Source: Chondrosia reniformis
Lineage: Eukaryota; Porifera; Demospongiae; Chondrillida; Chondrillidae
Assembly (NCBI GenBank): GCA_947172415.1
Contig: OX359197.1
Span: 5,829,673-5,893,672, forward strand
Length of the DNA: 64,000 nucleotides
Reading direction: 5' to 3'
Made by a program: the position numbers and the translations under genes. Of the stretch, positions 19,740-32,127 are shown piece by piece. Each line of letters starts with the position of its first letter. Positions within the stretch are counted from its first letter, which is position 1. The notes under the pieces are model-generated. The model was not told where the DNA came from. It ran no database searches and worked only from the letters and a program-made list of their open reading frames with translations.

Positions 19740-22410
19740 TTAGTCTACTGATGTTGATGGAGGAATTGCAACTTCTTCATGTACTTGCTTCTGATTATCA
19801 AGAGGCTTCTGATCTTCTGTTTCAGGATACATTATGGGATTCTCCCCTTTAGGTTGAGGGGTTTCCCCTCCAGGCTGACGCTCACAAATAGTGACTTGCT
19901 CTTGAGGCTGACCATCTCCAACCTGAGGATGTCCATCTCCAACCTGTGGCTGGTCATCTCCAACCTGAGGCTGGTCATCTCCAACCCAAGGATGACCATC
20001 TCCAACCTGAGGTTGACCATCTCCAACTCGAGGCTGGTCATCTGCTTGGGGTTGCCTTTCTGATTTCTGTCCTTGTTGAGTAGATAGCTGAACAGAAGTG
20101 ACACTCACTTCAATGTCATCTGTTGAAATGAGACCTTCTTCCGAGTCATCTCCAGCAGAAGTAAGCTTTGGCAACTCTAAGTGATTACATTGTATAGCAT
20201 TCAATTCATTTGCTGTGCAAGATTTGAGGCAATATACTGTATAGTCATGACAATTGATAAGTGAGATTTAAAGGTCTACCAAACCCCAATTATTCAATCT
20301 GTTAAGCATGGTAAAGAAGAAATATCTATAGCATAGAGACTAAAAAATCAACTAGGACTTCCACAATTACCACAATATCACATATATTAATTAAACACTA
20401 AGCAATCTTGACAGGCCTGAACAAATATAGCTAGGCTTACCTTCACTTGATATTTTCTCCTTCTCCCTCTGGTCCCTTTGTACTACCTCAAGATAACTGG
20501 GAAGAATGGAGTTGGATTCTCTATTGGGTGTGGGGAATTCCCTTCTTTCATTAGTTGCCACTACTGGACTGGAGTCTGCTCCAGTGGTGGGTCTACGTCT
20601 GCTGACAGAACCTTTACGAACCCTCGCTTTTGCTAAATACACATTTATACAAATGATATGCATACTCTCTAGTGCAAAACACACAAGAAAATGAAGTTTC
20701 AGACCACATTTGGGGCTACGTATACATATTAAATATATCTACAGCACAAGTGTACCTACAACACATAAAGAGTCAATAGTTTAGAGGAAATGAGGTTTAG
20801 TCAGCAGTTCCTCCCAGCTAACCTTTGCCTTTCTTGAACACTTGTCCCAACATAAACTGGCTAAATCTTTGAGCATAAAAGTGAGGATTACAGACAGACA
20901 CAGTTGCCTACAGAGAATTTTATGTACAACATGACATGATTCTCAATGATTCTTAATTTCTATGGTAGTAAACAATATTCTGACTGAGATATGAATACAG
21001 GAACCACTAATTCTCATATCTTGTCAGCATAAATAGACTTAAATGTGTGCTCCAATTTCAGTCTGTAACTTTGCAATATATCAATTATACCAACAAATAA
21101 TAAGACCCTCTTTCCGTCACTTGTTCGAGCAGGAATACCTCCTTCACTGTAGGCTGCTACCCATGCGTGGACAATTTTATTCATTTAACACCAAGTCTTT
21201 AGCCTTTAATGTACTATTACTTCACCCGACATTTAACTGGCTAGAAGATTCGCTTACTTTTGCAACTCTTGTTGTTCCTCCTCTTCTTGTACCTCTTGTC
21301 TCCGACTTACAAACGGTCTTCTTGGAACAGTCTCACTTTTGCAGTACAAAATGGAGTAAGGGAAACGTCTCACTTTCCCCTGCTCTGCTCCGCCTGGCAC
21401 TTGGGCTGCAGCTGATGGCTCCTGGATTACATTGGATGGCCCCCGAGATGGTGGTTGCTCGGCAACCACAGACGTGTCAATTGACTTCTCCTACAAGATT
21501 GCAGTACTGAGGAGTATAAATATGCTCACATTGTTCCTAGTACTGGTCAGTATACTTACTAAGTCCTTCTGGCTGTCTGAATAATGCACACCTAAGAGTA
21601 AGCTGTAATCCATGATTCCAAAACTCTCCAACACCTACGTATGTATGTATACATAGGTACATATGTACAGTCTAACAATATATGCTAGCTAGTCAGTGCT
21701 ATCTGTTAAGCTGGAATAGGAAAAGTTTCCCAATTACATTTCACATGTTTCCCAAAATATAAGAGCCCTTCACCATTAATTGCCCTTTTGAAATGATATA
21801 GACCTACTATAAGAGCCCTTATTCATGGTAAGAGCCCTCACTAATTAATAGCCCTATCATAAGAGCCCTTATTCACGGTAAGAGCCCACCACTACAAAAG
21901 GTCCATTAATATGCAAGAGGTCATACTAAGAAGACCTTTTAAAAGATATTACACCTCTACTGAACTGTTTCAACAAATGTTTTACCACATGAACTAAGAG
22001 CTCCCATTACCTTTACGTCTTTATTAATGGTCCTCTCCACAGTTTCATAGTGCTCTGCAGTCAGGGTGAATTAATAAAAAAATATTGTTAACTGAAGGGT
22101 ACAGGTATACATTATGGGTACAGGTATACATTATGGGTACAGGTATACATTATGGGTACAGGTATACATTATGGGTACAGGTATACATTATGGGTACAGG
22201 TATACATTATGGGTACAAGTATACATTATGGGTACAGGTATACATTATGGGTACAGGTATACATTATGGGTACAGGTATACATTATGGGTACAGGTATAC
22301 ATTATGGGTATACATTATTAGTATACACTCCCAAAGGAAGCCAATACACTTGATCTCTTACAGAACACTCACCTTTAGGTCATACTTTTCATGTATGTAT
22401 TACATGACTC
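19740..22410 (-). pseudogene. PIP5K 3' fragment D
   Basis: Exons 8-13 are recognisable: exon 9 about 21490-21258, exon 10 about 21147-21015 (two Lys codons lost in the activation loop), exon 11 about 20905-20825, exon 12 about 20635-20444, and exon 13 about 20210-19740 with six 21-bp repeats. Exon 7 is cut at about 22068 and followed by a 19-bp minisatellite. Exon 6 is cut at about 22410 as in fragment C. Most of intron 9, including the usual acceptor context, is deleted. No complete kinase domain remains. Confidence 0.8.
22097..22315. repeat. 19-bp minisatellite
   Basis: About 11.5 nearly perfect copies of GGGTACAGGTATACATTAT. The homologous intron of the full kinase gene (about 35095-35150) and of fragment C (about 16065-16130) has only one to four degenerate units. 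Expansion is thus specific to this copy. Three overlapping + ORFs here are by-products. Confidence 0.95.
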
Positions 22411-22760
22411 CGTGACCCAAAGAAGATTAAGAGGCACTTAAGAGAATGCAAAATGATCCAAGCACTTGTGCGCATGTAAAGGGTACTGCTGTGGTTGGGC
22501 TGAGAGCTTATGAAATTGGCCAGCTACTGAATACTGCCAGGAAAGCCTTTACCAAACAAGGAAGTGTTGAGTCACCGTCTAAAAGTATGAGTAAACGGGA
22601 AGCAGCCGCAGAAGGAGGAAAAGCAATTATCGTACTCCTCGATGCCCTTGTCAATTTCTTTGCATCTAGCACTAGTATTGCTCTTGGTTCCAAATCTGAA
22701 AAGGCAGCACTAATAAGAAGTGCAGCCCAGGTGCTTGAAGAGGACTTGAAGTGCTGTTAA
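22411..22760 (+). other. Unidentified captured exon-like ORF, copy 2
   Basis: This is the second copy of the 16218-16569 segment at the same kinase exon 6 breakpoint. The frame is open from about 22431 to TAA at 22758-22760. Compared with copy 1 it has Ser-Pro for Ser-Ser and Lys-Arg for Asn-Gly in the KSMS region, plus a few other changes, with no indels breaking the frame. I cannot assign a function. Confidence 0.5.
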
Positions 22761-23449
22761 CATAGACTAAGTGACTTAGGCTCTCTACCACTTTTTGTAT
22801 CTCAGTCTGTACTGTTAAGGCTGTATTACACACATACGCGCAGAACTAGTCTTGTAAACTATATTTTGACTATCGCTATATACACATCATGAATGACAAT
22901 CAAGTAGCTATGTTAACCCATTTATCATGAATGTAACAATGATTAAGCCCAGTGCCCCATGTCACACGCAGCTGTCTAACTATATAAGATATATCTATAC
23001 TGTCACCACTACTGGTTTCAGGTTTCTAGAGGTTTCTGGAAACCCCATTTGAATTTTCAGAATAAGGGCAGCATTTTTTATGAAACAATGTAATAATTGT
23101 GATTGTGGCAAGAGAGCTGTATTAGAAAATGAATTAGTTCTGCTTATAGCGTCATTGCTGTTGTTACACTATAGAAAATACCTTCAGGTTACTGTTACAT
23201 CGTTTCCCCATGATTTCAGCTTCCTAACTTTTCGCGTGCTCGAGGTGGCCATATTTATGATGTAATTCTATGACATCATTGGAAACCCCCTTTGAAAATT
23301 CCTGGCTACGCCCCTGCTATACTGGCAGATATTCTGCAGTATTCTTGTGATCAGCATCGTCAGTTTTGTTCACGTTTATTGGACAGTGATATTTAGTACC
23401 GCAGTACCTTGGAACACTCTATACGTTCCTCATCGCGATCCGTTGCAAG
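22761..23449. other. Spacer upstream of copy E
   Basis: The first part resembles 16570-16980. From about 23020 it diverges and does not carry the dispersed repeat or the promoter block seen before the other copies. I see no gene. Copy E thus has its own 5' flank. Confidence 0.5.
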
Positions 23450-24987
23450 ATGTTGTACCCTTATAGAGCTTCATTTTCACTATGGACTGCCGTCGGGACA
23501 GTCGTCATTCTTACGTATATACGTATATCATTGGGTGTTCACATGCTGATGTGTATTCCCAATCGGATAATGCTAACTGTAGTGAAGTGTGCCAAGACAA
23601 TTGTTATAATACCCCGTCGGATACTTACGCTTGTCCGTGTGGATGTTTGGAACCTAACAGTAACATAAAGTGGCCACCAGTAGAAACTGCTGTTTGGTAC
23701 ATCGTTGCTGATTTTCTTCCCCTACTGTTTGTTATTCCTATCATCTTATTATTCAACATTAATCTAGCCTTTGGACCTGGTCACTGCCTAGTTTTCTTCT
23801 ATCAGATACTGGGATGCTATGTTCTATATTATTATTATGTTATAAGCTCATACAGTGGAAACTCAATTAATCTCTTTTACTCGGGTATTCTTAATATTTT
23901 TGGCTTTATGGTGTTTCATAATCCAGTATTAGAGGCAGTTGCATTAATCTCATCAAGTGGACCAAGCCCAAACCCAACACCTAACCCATATTCATTTCCG
24001 ATGCTCATTCTCAGCTACATCAAAGTAGTGTTAGCAATCTTGTACTTTGTATCCATTTTGTTTCTTGTTTCACGTTCTCGGTTTCCATTTGAGCGTGGTA
24101 GCATATCCTGGAGTAAGCTACGTCGTGCCCTGCGTCGCTTTAGAGAGAAGTATGCTTATGAAGGATCAGTGTTAGTGGGAACCACTTCAGTACTAATTCT
24201 CATCTTTGGATATGTAGTGGAAATATCTTTCAATCTTTTGTCATTCGGTGGTAATAATGAGTGTAACTGTGAAAGTTATTATAGGTCTATAAATCCTTAC
24301 CATCGAGCTCTAGCTGGCTATGATAATAGTCAAAGTAATATGCGTATCAACATAGATACTGATTTCATTGGATATGGCAGCCCTTACATTGCCATACCTG
24401 TTATTTCACTTCTGCTACTCCTCTTCTCCTCTCTTGCACTTATATACTATCCTGCAATACAGAATGTGTTTTACTATGTCTGCAAGTGTAACTGTCCACG
24501 GCTGACTAAGCTAGACCCTGTCATTGATGTATTGCAAGGTGGATATAAACTAAGATTGAGGTTCTTTGCGGGCATTTATCTGTTATACAGAATCTTGATT
24601 TGGTCTATTTGGGCTTTTCTGAGTGATGCTTCAACAAGACAATTTACACTTACTTGTGTTATAACTGTGATCTTACTGGTGCATTCAATCTTTCAACCAT
24701 TTCGACAGAAGAGACACAACTACTTTGAATCTCTAAACTTGCTTGCTATCATCTTGGCAAGCTTTGGAAGTAATGCTTATACTGTGAATGATAAAGTTGA
24801 TATTACCAAATCTATTCTTAATATTACATTTCTTGCATTTCCAGGAGCTCTTGTTATCCTCTACTACATGTATAAACTAGTAAGATGTACTTGCACAAGG
24901 AGGTGCTGCCCACCCAATGAACCTTCCCCATGTAGCAGGTGGTGGAGTAGCATTGACTATTACGACCAGTTGCAGGAACAAGATTAA
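23450..24987 (+). pseudogene. Multi-pass membrane protein gene, copy E (frameshift in signal peptide)
   Basis: The family start codon is at 23450 (MLYPYRASFSLWTA). About eight extra bases near 23514-23526, a TATACGTA-type duplication, shift the frame inside the signal peptide, so that start yields only 72 residues. The rest of the protein is open from an internal ATG at 23482 (501 residues), which reads the first codons in another frame (MDCRRDSRHSYVYTYI) before joining the family sequence at IGCSHADVYSQ. That product lacks a convincing hydrophobic signal peptide. Everything downstream is intact, so this could be a functional variant with a changed N-terminus or a young pseudogene. Confidence 0.75.
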
Positions 24988-25334
24988 AAACAATATTTAG
25001 TGATCAATTTAACTATATTGCAACATATACTCAGTTGAATTACGTAGCTTGTATACATGCGTGTGTATATTTATTATGAAGTATATTCATCCTATACAGT
25101 CATACTATTTCATAAATAGAGTATTTATTCTAAAACTGATGCATTCCATGGTTGATGTACAAAAGTAAGAATAATATAATAACACATGTATATGTCTGCT
25201 TATAGTACATAATAGATACTGTTCATCTTTTCTACCAACTATAGCTAGCTATAGAATAAAAAATAGAATGTGAAGTTTACAGTCAAATAACTTTTAACAT
25301 ATACCGTACTTACAAATCCACCATTAGTCTACTG

Positions 25335-26690
25335 ATATTGATGGAGGGATTGCAACTTCTTCATGTACTTGCTTCTGATTATCAAGAGGCTTCTGATCTT
25401 CTGTTTCAGGATCCATTATGGGATTCTCCCCTTTAGGTTGAGGGGTTTCCCCTCCAGGCTGACTCTCATTAATATTGACTTGCTCTTGGGGCTGGTCATC
25501 TGCAACCTGAGGATGACAATCTCCAACCCGAGGCTGGTCTTCTGTTTGGGGTTGCTATCTCAACAATTGTTTACAGGTCATGTTAAAGAAAGAGATCTAG
25601 AAGGGGTCCATCTACACATTTATACAAATGATATGCATAGTACACTCTCTATAGCTGAGTGCAAAACACAAGAAAATGAAGTTTCAGACCACATTTGGGG
25701 AGAGCTACAGTACGTATACATATTAAATATATCTATAGCATAACTATACCTATTCCATAGACAACTACCAACAATAGTAACCGCTAGACAACACATAAAG
25801 AGTCACTAGTTTAGAGGAAATGAGGTTTAGTCAGCAGTTCCTCCCAGCTAACCTTTGCCTTTCTTGAACACTTGTCCCAACATAAACTGGCTAAATCTTT
25901 GAGCATAAAAGTGAGGATTACAGACAGACACAGTTGCCTACAGAGAATTTTATGTACAACATGACATGATTTCTCAATGATTCTTAATTTCTATGGTAAT
26001 AAACAATATTCTTACTGAGATATGAATACAGGAACCACTAATTCTCATACCTTGTCAGCATAAATAGACTTAAATGTGTGCTCCAATTTCTTCTTCAGTC
26101 TGTAACTTTGCAATATATCAATTATACCAACAAATAATAAGACCCTCTTTCCGTCACTTGTTCGAGCAGGAATACCTCCTTCACTGTCTCAACAGAGAAA
26201 AGTAATTAGTATGATTACGCAGGTTAAGTAACTAAAGTACAAAAGTCTATATACGTACATATATGCACTAGATTTTGTAAAACTATTAAACCATGTCATG
26301 TATGTAATCAAAATGATAATATGATTACAAGTAATCATTCTCAAATGTCACAAAGAGGTAGTAACATGCAAGAGGCAATTGCACTGTTTCTAGCATAATA
26401 AGCTGCTACCCATGTGTGGACTCATTTAACACCAAGTCTTTAGCCTTTAATGTACTATTACTTCACCCGACACTTAACTGGCTAGAAGATTCGCTTACTT
26501 TTCCAATTCTTGTTGTTCCTCCTCTTCTTGTACCTCTTGTCTCCGACTTACAAACGGTCTTCTTGGAACAGTGTCACTTTTGCAGTACAAAATGGAGTAG
26601 GTGAAACGTCTCACTTTCCCCTGCTCTGCTCCGCCTGGCACTTGGGCTGCAGCTGATGGCTCCTGGATTACATTGGATGGCCCATGTATA
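25335..26690 (-). pseudogene. PIP5K 3' fragment E
   Basis: This is the short-type fragment, nearly identical to fragment A: partial exon 9 (about 26690-26506), exon 10 (about 26185-26053), exon 11 (about 25955-25855) and the deleted last exon (about 25570-25335). A, B and E share both the exon 9 cut and the loss of exon 12, so they descend from one deleted ancestor. Confidence 0.75.
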
Positions 26691-27343
26691 TTAGATTTTT
26701 CATGTATATCCAGACACCTGTATACACGTATATACAGTGAAACCTGTCTAATGTGGTCAGCTTGGGGCCTGGCCTTATCAGAGATGGCTGCATTATAGAA
26801 AACATGACTTTGGCTGGGACTTTAAGAGCTGACTGTAATTTGGAGGTGACCATTGATACGAGTTCTACTGTAAGACATTTGTAATGTGATGGTTGGTCTT
26901 TTAAATGCTGGAATAGCTCGACCTGTTGTTCTGGTGTAGCGACAGGTAAAGAGAATATCAGATATTGCATCACAATAGTGCTCAATCAACAGTACAATTT
27001 TATTGTATATACAATTATAGTTGAGTTCATTATACGTACATTCCTTGACATTTTATATAGCTAAATAGCTTACTAATTTAAGAATAACATTTCTTAGTAA
27101 GTTACTAGCAGCTTCACTAAAGTAACTTTAACTATTATTTTAATCCAATGGTATATACGGTTCATAAAGTAATATGTAACTCTTAAATTTTCCTCTATTC
27201 AGTCTGAGGGGTATACAAGCCAGTTAGTAAAATAGCTAAGGAAGTAATTAAATCTACATAACCTAGCTACTAAAGTTGCCATGAAGCATCATGATGACTT
27301 TTTAAGTGATTGTGAAACTGATTTCGGGCAAGGGAGAATGAAA
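26691..27343. repeat. Dispersed repeat and spacer after fragment E
   Basis: The same DNA as 2855-3507, including the CAGTGAAACCTGTCTAATG repeat. No gene is seen. Confidence 0.5.
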
Positions 27344-28247
27344 GTGAATACTGGAGCTATCGGCTTCAAACAAGGATTGAAGTGTAGCTCTGTTTGCAGC
27401 TGATTGGCAGCAGAGAATGAGCAATTTATCTGGATGCTCAAAAACATGTTATTCACAGAGAACCAGCTGCAAACAAGACCCCAATTTCTGATTGGGTGAG
27501 TATTATGTTGTGATAGTCGTGGCCGCATTCAGTGGAATTCAAACGGTTTTCACTGAAGGTGGACTATATTTCTTAGAGGAGACATAGAGCTTCCTTCTGT
27601 GCAACTTAGATGCATGTCCGTCTAAAACTGAAGGAGTCAGATGTACTTCTTCTGTTCATAATGAAAGTGTCCCAATTTTGATTGTTTCAGGGCATCAAGA
27701 TGAACCGCTCATTCTCTGCGAAATCGGGACCTAACTGTCTGGTTGTAAGGATGCCAATCGGCTGCGAGGAGAGCTACATTTCAATCCTTATTTGAAGCCG
27801 ATAGCTCCGGTATTCGCCAAGAACCAGCTTCCAACATTGTTCCCATTTCTGATAGGGGAGCTGTCCCATTTCCGATTGGGAGAATGTGTTAGGATCGTCG
27901 TGGCCACATTCAGTGGGTTTCAGATGGTTTCCGATGAAAGTAGGACACTTCTTAGAGGAGGCATAGGGCTACCTTCTGTGCAAGTTAGAGCCATATCCGT
28001 CTAAAACTAAAGGCACCAGATGCGAGTGTCCCATTTCTGATTAAACTGTCCTAATTTTGATTGTTTTGGGACAGCTATATAAACCGCTCGTTCTCAGCGA
28101 AATCCGGATGCATCCGTCTTGTTGTAGGCATGTGAATTACGTTTGATGAGAGCTACAAGTCAGTCCAAGTTTGACGTTCATAGCCCTTGTATTCGCCGAG
28201 AACCAGGTGTCCCAATTCTGATGTGTCCCAATTCTGATTGATTACTC
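27344..28247. repeat. 0.9-kb insertion made of two diverged tandem units
   Basis: This segment replaces the usual short spacer before copy F. Two diverged direct repeats (about 27515-27790 and 27893-28170) share CGTGGCCGCATTCAGTGG, CTTAGAGGAG and TCCGTCTAAAACT. About 27345-27400 is also present inverted at about 27765-27815 (AGCTACATTTCAATCC). No ORF of substance. It may be a non-autonomous element; the class is unknown. Confidence 0.55.
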
Positions 28248-28321
28248 TATACGGTATATGTCTATCACCATTTTGAACCGCAGTATGAACACTCTATTAT
28301 ACGTACCTCATCGCAAGAACA

Positions 28322-29856
28322 ATGAAGATGTTGTACCCTTCTAGAGCTTCATTTTCACTATGGACTGCCCTCGGGACGGTCGTCATTCTTACGTACGTCA
28401 TTGGGTGTTCACATGCTGATGTGTATTCCCAATCGGATAATCCGAACTGTAGTGAAATGTGCAAAGACGACTTGTTTCCCGACATATCCGTGTCCGCGTG
28501 GATGTTTGGAACCTAACAGTAACATTAAGTGGCCACCAGTAGAAACTGCTGTTTGGTACATCGTTGCTGATTTTCTTCCCCTACTGTTTGTTATTCCTAT
28601 CATCTTATTATTCAACATTAATCTAGCCTTTGGACCTGGTCACTGCCTAGTTTTCTCCTATCAGATACTGGGATGCTATGTTATATATCATTATTATGGT
28701 ACAGGCCCATACAGTGGAAACCCAGTTAATCTCATTTACTCAGGTATTCTTAATATTTTTGGCTTTATGGTGTTTCATAATCCAGTATTAGAGGCAGTTG
28801 CATTATCAAGTGCATTAACCTCATCACGTACCCCAAACTCAACACCTGGCCCATATTCATTTCCAATGCTCATTCTCAGCTACATCAAAATACTGTTAGC
28901 AATCTTGTACTTTGTATCCATTTTGTTTCTTGTTTCACGTTCTCGGTTTCCATTTGAGCATGGTAGTGTATCCTGGAGTAAGCTACGTCGTGCCCTACGT
29001 TGCTTTAGGGAGAAGCATGCTTATGAAGGATCAGTGTTAGTGGGAACCACTTCAGTACTAATTCTCATCTTTGGATATGTAGTGGAAATATCTTTCAATC
29101 TTTTGTCATTGGGTGGTAATAATGAGTGTACATGTAACTGTGGAAGTTCTTTTCATATAAATCCTTACCATCGAGCTCTAGCTGGATATAATAACAGTCA
29201 AAGTAGAGGTATCAACATAGCTACTGATTTCATTAGATATGGCAGCCCTTACATTGCCATACCTGTTATTTCACTTCTGCTACTCCTCTTCTCCTCTCTT
29301 GCACTTATATACTATCCTGCAATACAGAATGTGTTTTACTATGTCTGCAAGTGTAACTGTCCACGGCTGACTAAGCTAGACCCTGTCATTGATGTATTGC
29401 AAGGTGGATATAAACTAAGATTGAGGTTCTTTGCAGGCATTTATCTGTTATACAGAATCTTGATTTGGTCTATTTGGGCTTTTGTGAGTGATCCTTCAGT
29501 AAGACAATTTACACTTACTTGTGTTATCCATTATCTTACTGGTGCATTCAATCTTTCAACCATTTCGACAGAAGAGACACAACTACTTTGAATCTCTCAA
29601 CTTGCTTGCTATCATCTTGGCAAGCTTTGGAAGTAATGCTCTTGTTGTGATCGATAACATTAATTTTTACTTTTTCAAGTATTCTCTGAATCTCACATTT
29701 CTTGCATTTCCAGGAGTTCTTGTTCTCCTCTACTACATCTATAAACTAGTAAGATGTACTTGTACAAGAAGGTGCTGCCCACCCAATGAACCTTCCCCAT
29801 GTAGCAGGTGGTGGAGTAGCAGTAACTATTACGACCAGTTGCAGGAACAAGACTAA
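28322..29856 (+). pseudogene. Multi-pass membrane protein gene, copy F (two frameshifts)
   Basis: The promoter block and start (MKMLYPSRASF) match the intact copies. In the Cys-rich ectodomain about 17 bases are missing near 28472 compared with copy C, so the first frame ends at 28516 and the family protein continues in another frame (ORF 28401-29591). A second lesion, two bases missing near 29528 (GTTATCC against GTTATATCC in copy A), shifts the frame again; the C-terminus is read from 29521 to 29856. No single product is possible. Its nearest relative is copy B. Confidence 0.85.
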
Positions 29857-30114
29857 AAACACTATTTAGTGATCAATTCTATTTAACTAACAGTTTATTA
29901 TTAGACATTAGTATATCATGTAATCCAAGCTTGATCGAATAGGGCAGCCATGTTTCTTGCCACAAAGTACCATACAGTGTTGCTGATGTTCATGCATGTT
30001 GAATTACATTGCTCTCAACCAAGAAATATATACTCCATATTAATTTCCTGATATAAAGCCATTCATCAAGTGTTTTTATACTACTTAACCACATGCAATC
30101 CATCACTATAGTAT
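29857..30114. other. 3' flank of copy F
   Basis: Homologous to the 3' flank of copy D (19213-19500); AT-rich with no gene. It ends where the LINE tail begins. Confidence 0.5.
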
Positions 30115-31145
30115 ATCAATCAATCAATCAATCAATATTATTAGAGTGCACCGTGCCAATTGGCACTAGGGCACGGATTGGCCCCATGCAGCACTTACAA
30201 CAAGACAAAATAAATAATATGAACATGCAAAATAGAGTTAACTGAACCTTGCATGCCACATACACAAAATAATTGACAAGAGTTCATAGTTGCTACATGC
30301 AGCCGACAGCAGAGATGCAGTAGAATCCTGGGTACTGCACTTGTCACTATGCCGTTGCATCCAGTCCTCCAATTGTACGTGTTGGGATTTCCATGCTTCA
30401 CACCTCATCAACCAATGTTCCACGTCTTCCACTTCACCCCTGTCACATTCCTTGCATATTCTCTCCTGTCTGGTCACTCCCCTCCATCTTCCCGTCTCGA
30501 TTTGAAATCCTGCCGTGCCTCCTCTTAGTTTTATCATCGTCCTCCTGTCCGCCCTTCTCCCCACTCTCGCACACTCCGACCACTCTCCCAACTTCACAAT
30601 CCTCTTCAGTATATCCAACTTAGACTTTGTCTCCATCTCATGGCCCCATTCCTCCCGCGTTTTCCTCCAAGCAATGGCCTCCAGCATCTCTCTCACTTAC
30701 ACAGTCGACAACTCCTTCAGTACCTCCACATTCACATCCTTCCACCCAAACTGCCCCCAACACGTGCTTATCTTACAAATCCAAGTACCTCTGCCAAACC
30801 TCACTGCTTCCGCTGCTATCCGCCTTAGCAACCGTCCATCATATGTTCTGCTGGTCAGGACCTTACCCCAAAATAGCACACATCGCATCCTTGCCAGCCA
30901 CTTGACCGGTAGGTCTCCCATCTCTGCTAGAAGTGAAACTTTCGGGTGAAGAGTTCCGACACCAAAGAACAACCTCAGGGCCCTCATCTGAACCTGTTCT
31001 ATCTTCTCCAGATCCCGATTGCACCCCCAAATTTCTGAACCATACAGCATGGTCGACTCCACCAATGATGCAATAAGCTTCCTAAACACCCCCACTCCTA
31101 TGTCACCTAACTCTGTCCTACACCGATGAAACCAAGCACCCAGGG
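30115..31145 (-). mobile_element. 5'-truncated LINE (non-LTR retrotransposon) remnant
   Basis: The - strand encodes the region after a reverse-transcriptase domain: LESTMLYGSEIWG-type text (VESTMLYGSEIWGCNRDLEK), a Trp-rich stretch, and a zinc-knuckle-like CKECDRGEVEDVEHWLMRC. It spans two in-frame ORFs (31227-30697 and 30696-30238) separated by one TAA. It ends on the - strand in tandem TTGA units (30115-30135 on +), the 3' tail of CR1/L2-like LINEs. The RT catalytic core is absent, so it is a dead 5'-truncated insertion. Copy D's flank lacks it. Confidence 0.8.
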
Positions 31146-31500
31146 CCTTCTTGCCTAAATATATATATACAAGTATATACAAGTAAATAAAAAATGAAAT
31201 GAGAAGTAGGGATGGCAGTCCCTGCAACAGTACCTATCACATCTAGAAAAAGTAACGAAACAAGAAAGTGATCATATGGTAAGGCTAACATTGCAGAAGT
31301 GGCATACTGAAACTTAACTATACACATCACTTCTATGTTTGGGCGCATCATGGATATACTAGAAGTAGGGATTTGGTAACTTGCACACAAGGGACATTGT
31401 TCATGAAATAAATTAAAGGCCCCAGCCTTTATGTCCCTTGTGTGCAAGTTACCAAATTGTCTCTCACCCTGTTGTTTATGTGAATGCATGCAAGCAACCA
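31146..31500. mobile_element. Foldback-like element, second member
   Basis: It shares GTAGGGATGGCA, the GAAACAAGAAAG block and a TTTGGGCGCA block with the elements at 13540 and 50105. It contains its own inverted repeat: ATTTGGTAACTTGCACACAA (from about 31371) pairs with TTGTGTGCAAGTTACCAAAT (about 31438-31457). The arm sequence is unrelated to the 102-bp arms at 13536. Confidence 0.55.
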
Positions 31501-32127
31501 ACAGTACTCCTATAGCTCACACTCAAGGCAAGTCAAATCTGCGGTGATTATTGGCTGAGACCCCCTGCATGAGACTGGAATTTTTGCTGATAATGGCATG
31601 CAGATGCATCATCTTCAGTCTATACTAAGGTGTGAAAAGGTAATTGGAAGGCCATGCGTTTAACCTAATATGGATCTGTAGAGACTACTACTCTAGATCT
31701 GTATGCAGAAGTTGAGAATTTCAGTGTGGCTAAAGTCTTGTAGCATTTAATATACCTAATTGTGATTATTTTGGGAGTCATTTGCATCCGTATTATATTA
31801 TATACCTCAGTGTGATTATCTTGGGAGTCACTTGCATCCGTGTATAAATTTGTAACTTGCACTGTGTAGTACTTGATTGTATTTAAACATGCTTAATACA
31901 GCACTCCTTATTCCTACATATATATATATATATACCCTAAACTTTATGATACTGTGCCCATTCTGTTGCTAGGTCCTTTCCTGGAGCCATATGAATTATT
32001 TATGTTATATTATATTATATTATTTATTTATATTAGATTACCTTAGTATATTGTAACTTGTACTGTATATATAGACGCGGTCGGCGTTCAACTCGTCAGT
32101 GTGGGGCTCGCTCAGGCTCGCCCCAAT
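31501..32127. other. Unassigned insert between LINE/foldback and kinase 3' end
   Basis: This DNA is absent from the homologous copy D spacer. It includes two copies of GTGATTATYTTGGGAGTCA (about 31760 and 31814), microsatellite-like TATAT runs, and a (TTATA)n stretch near 32010. No gene is seen. It is probably composite repeat DNA. Confidence 0.45.

Noticed and set aside
22085..22415. Three overlapping + ORFs of GIHYGYRYTLWVQ type
   Set aside because: Pure translation of the 19-bp minisatellite in three frames.
12207..26690. Kinase fragments as functional truncated kinases
   Set aside because: All lack the ATP-binding N-lobe exons 1-5; fragment C also has a frameshift in exon 7 and fragment D has lost half of exon 7.
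30290..30949. Several + strand ORFs over the LINE
   Set aside because: They are antisense shadows of the LINE coding strand.
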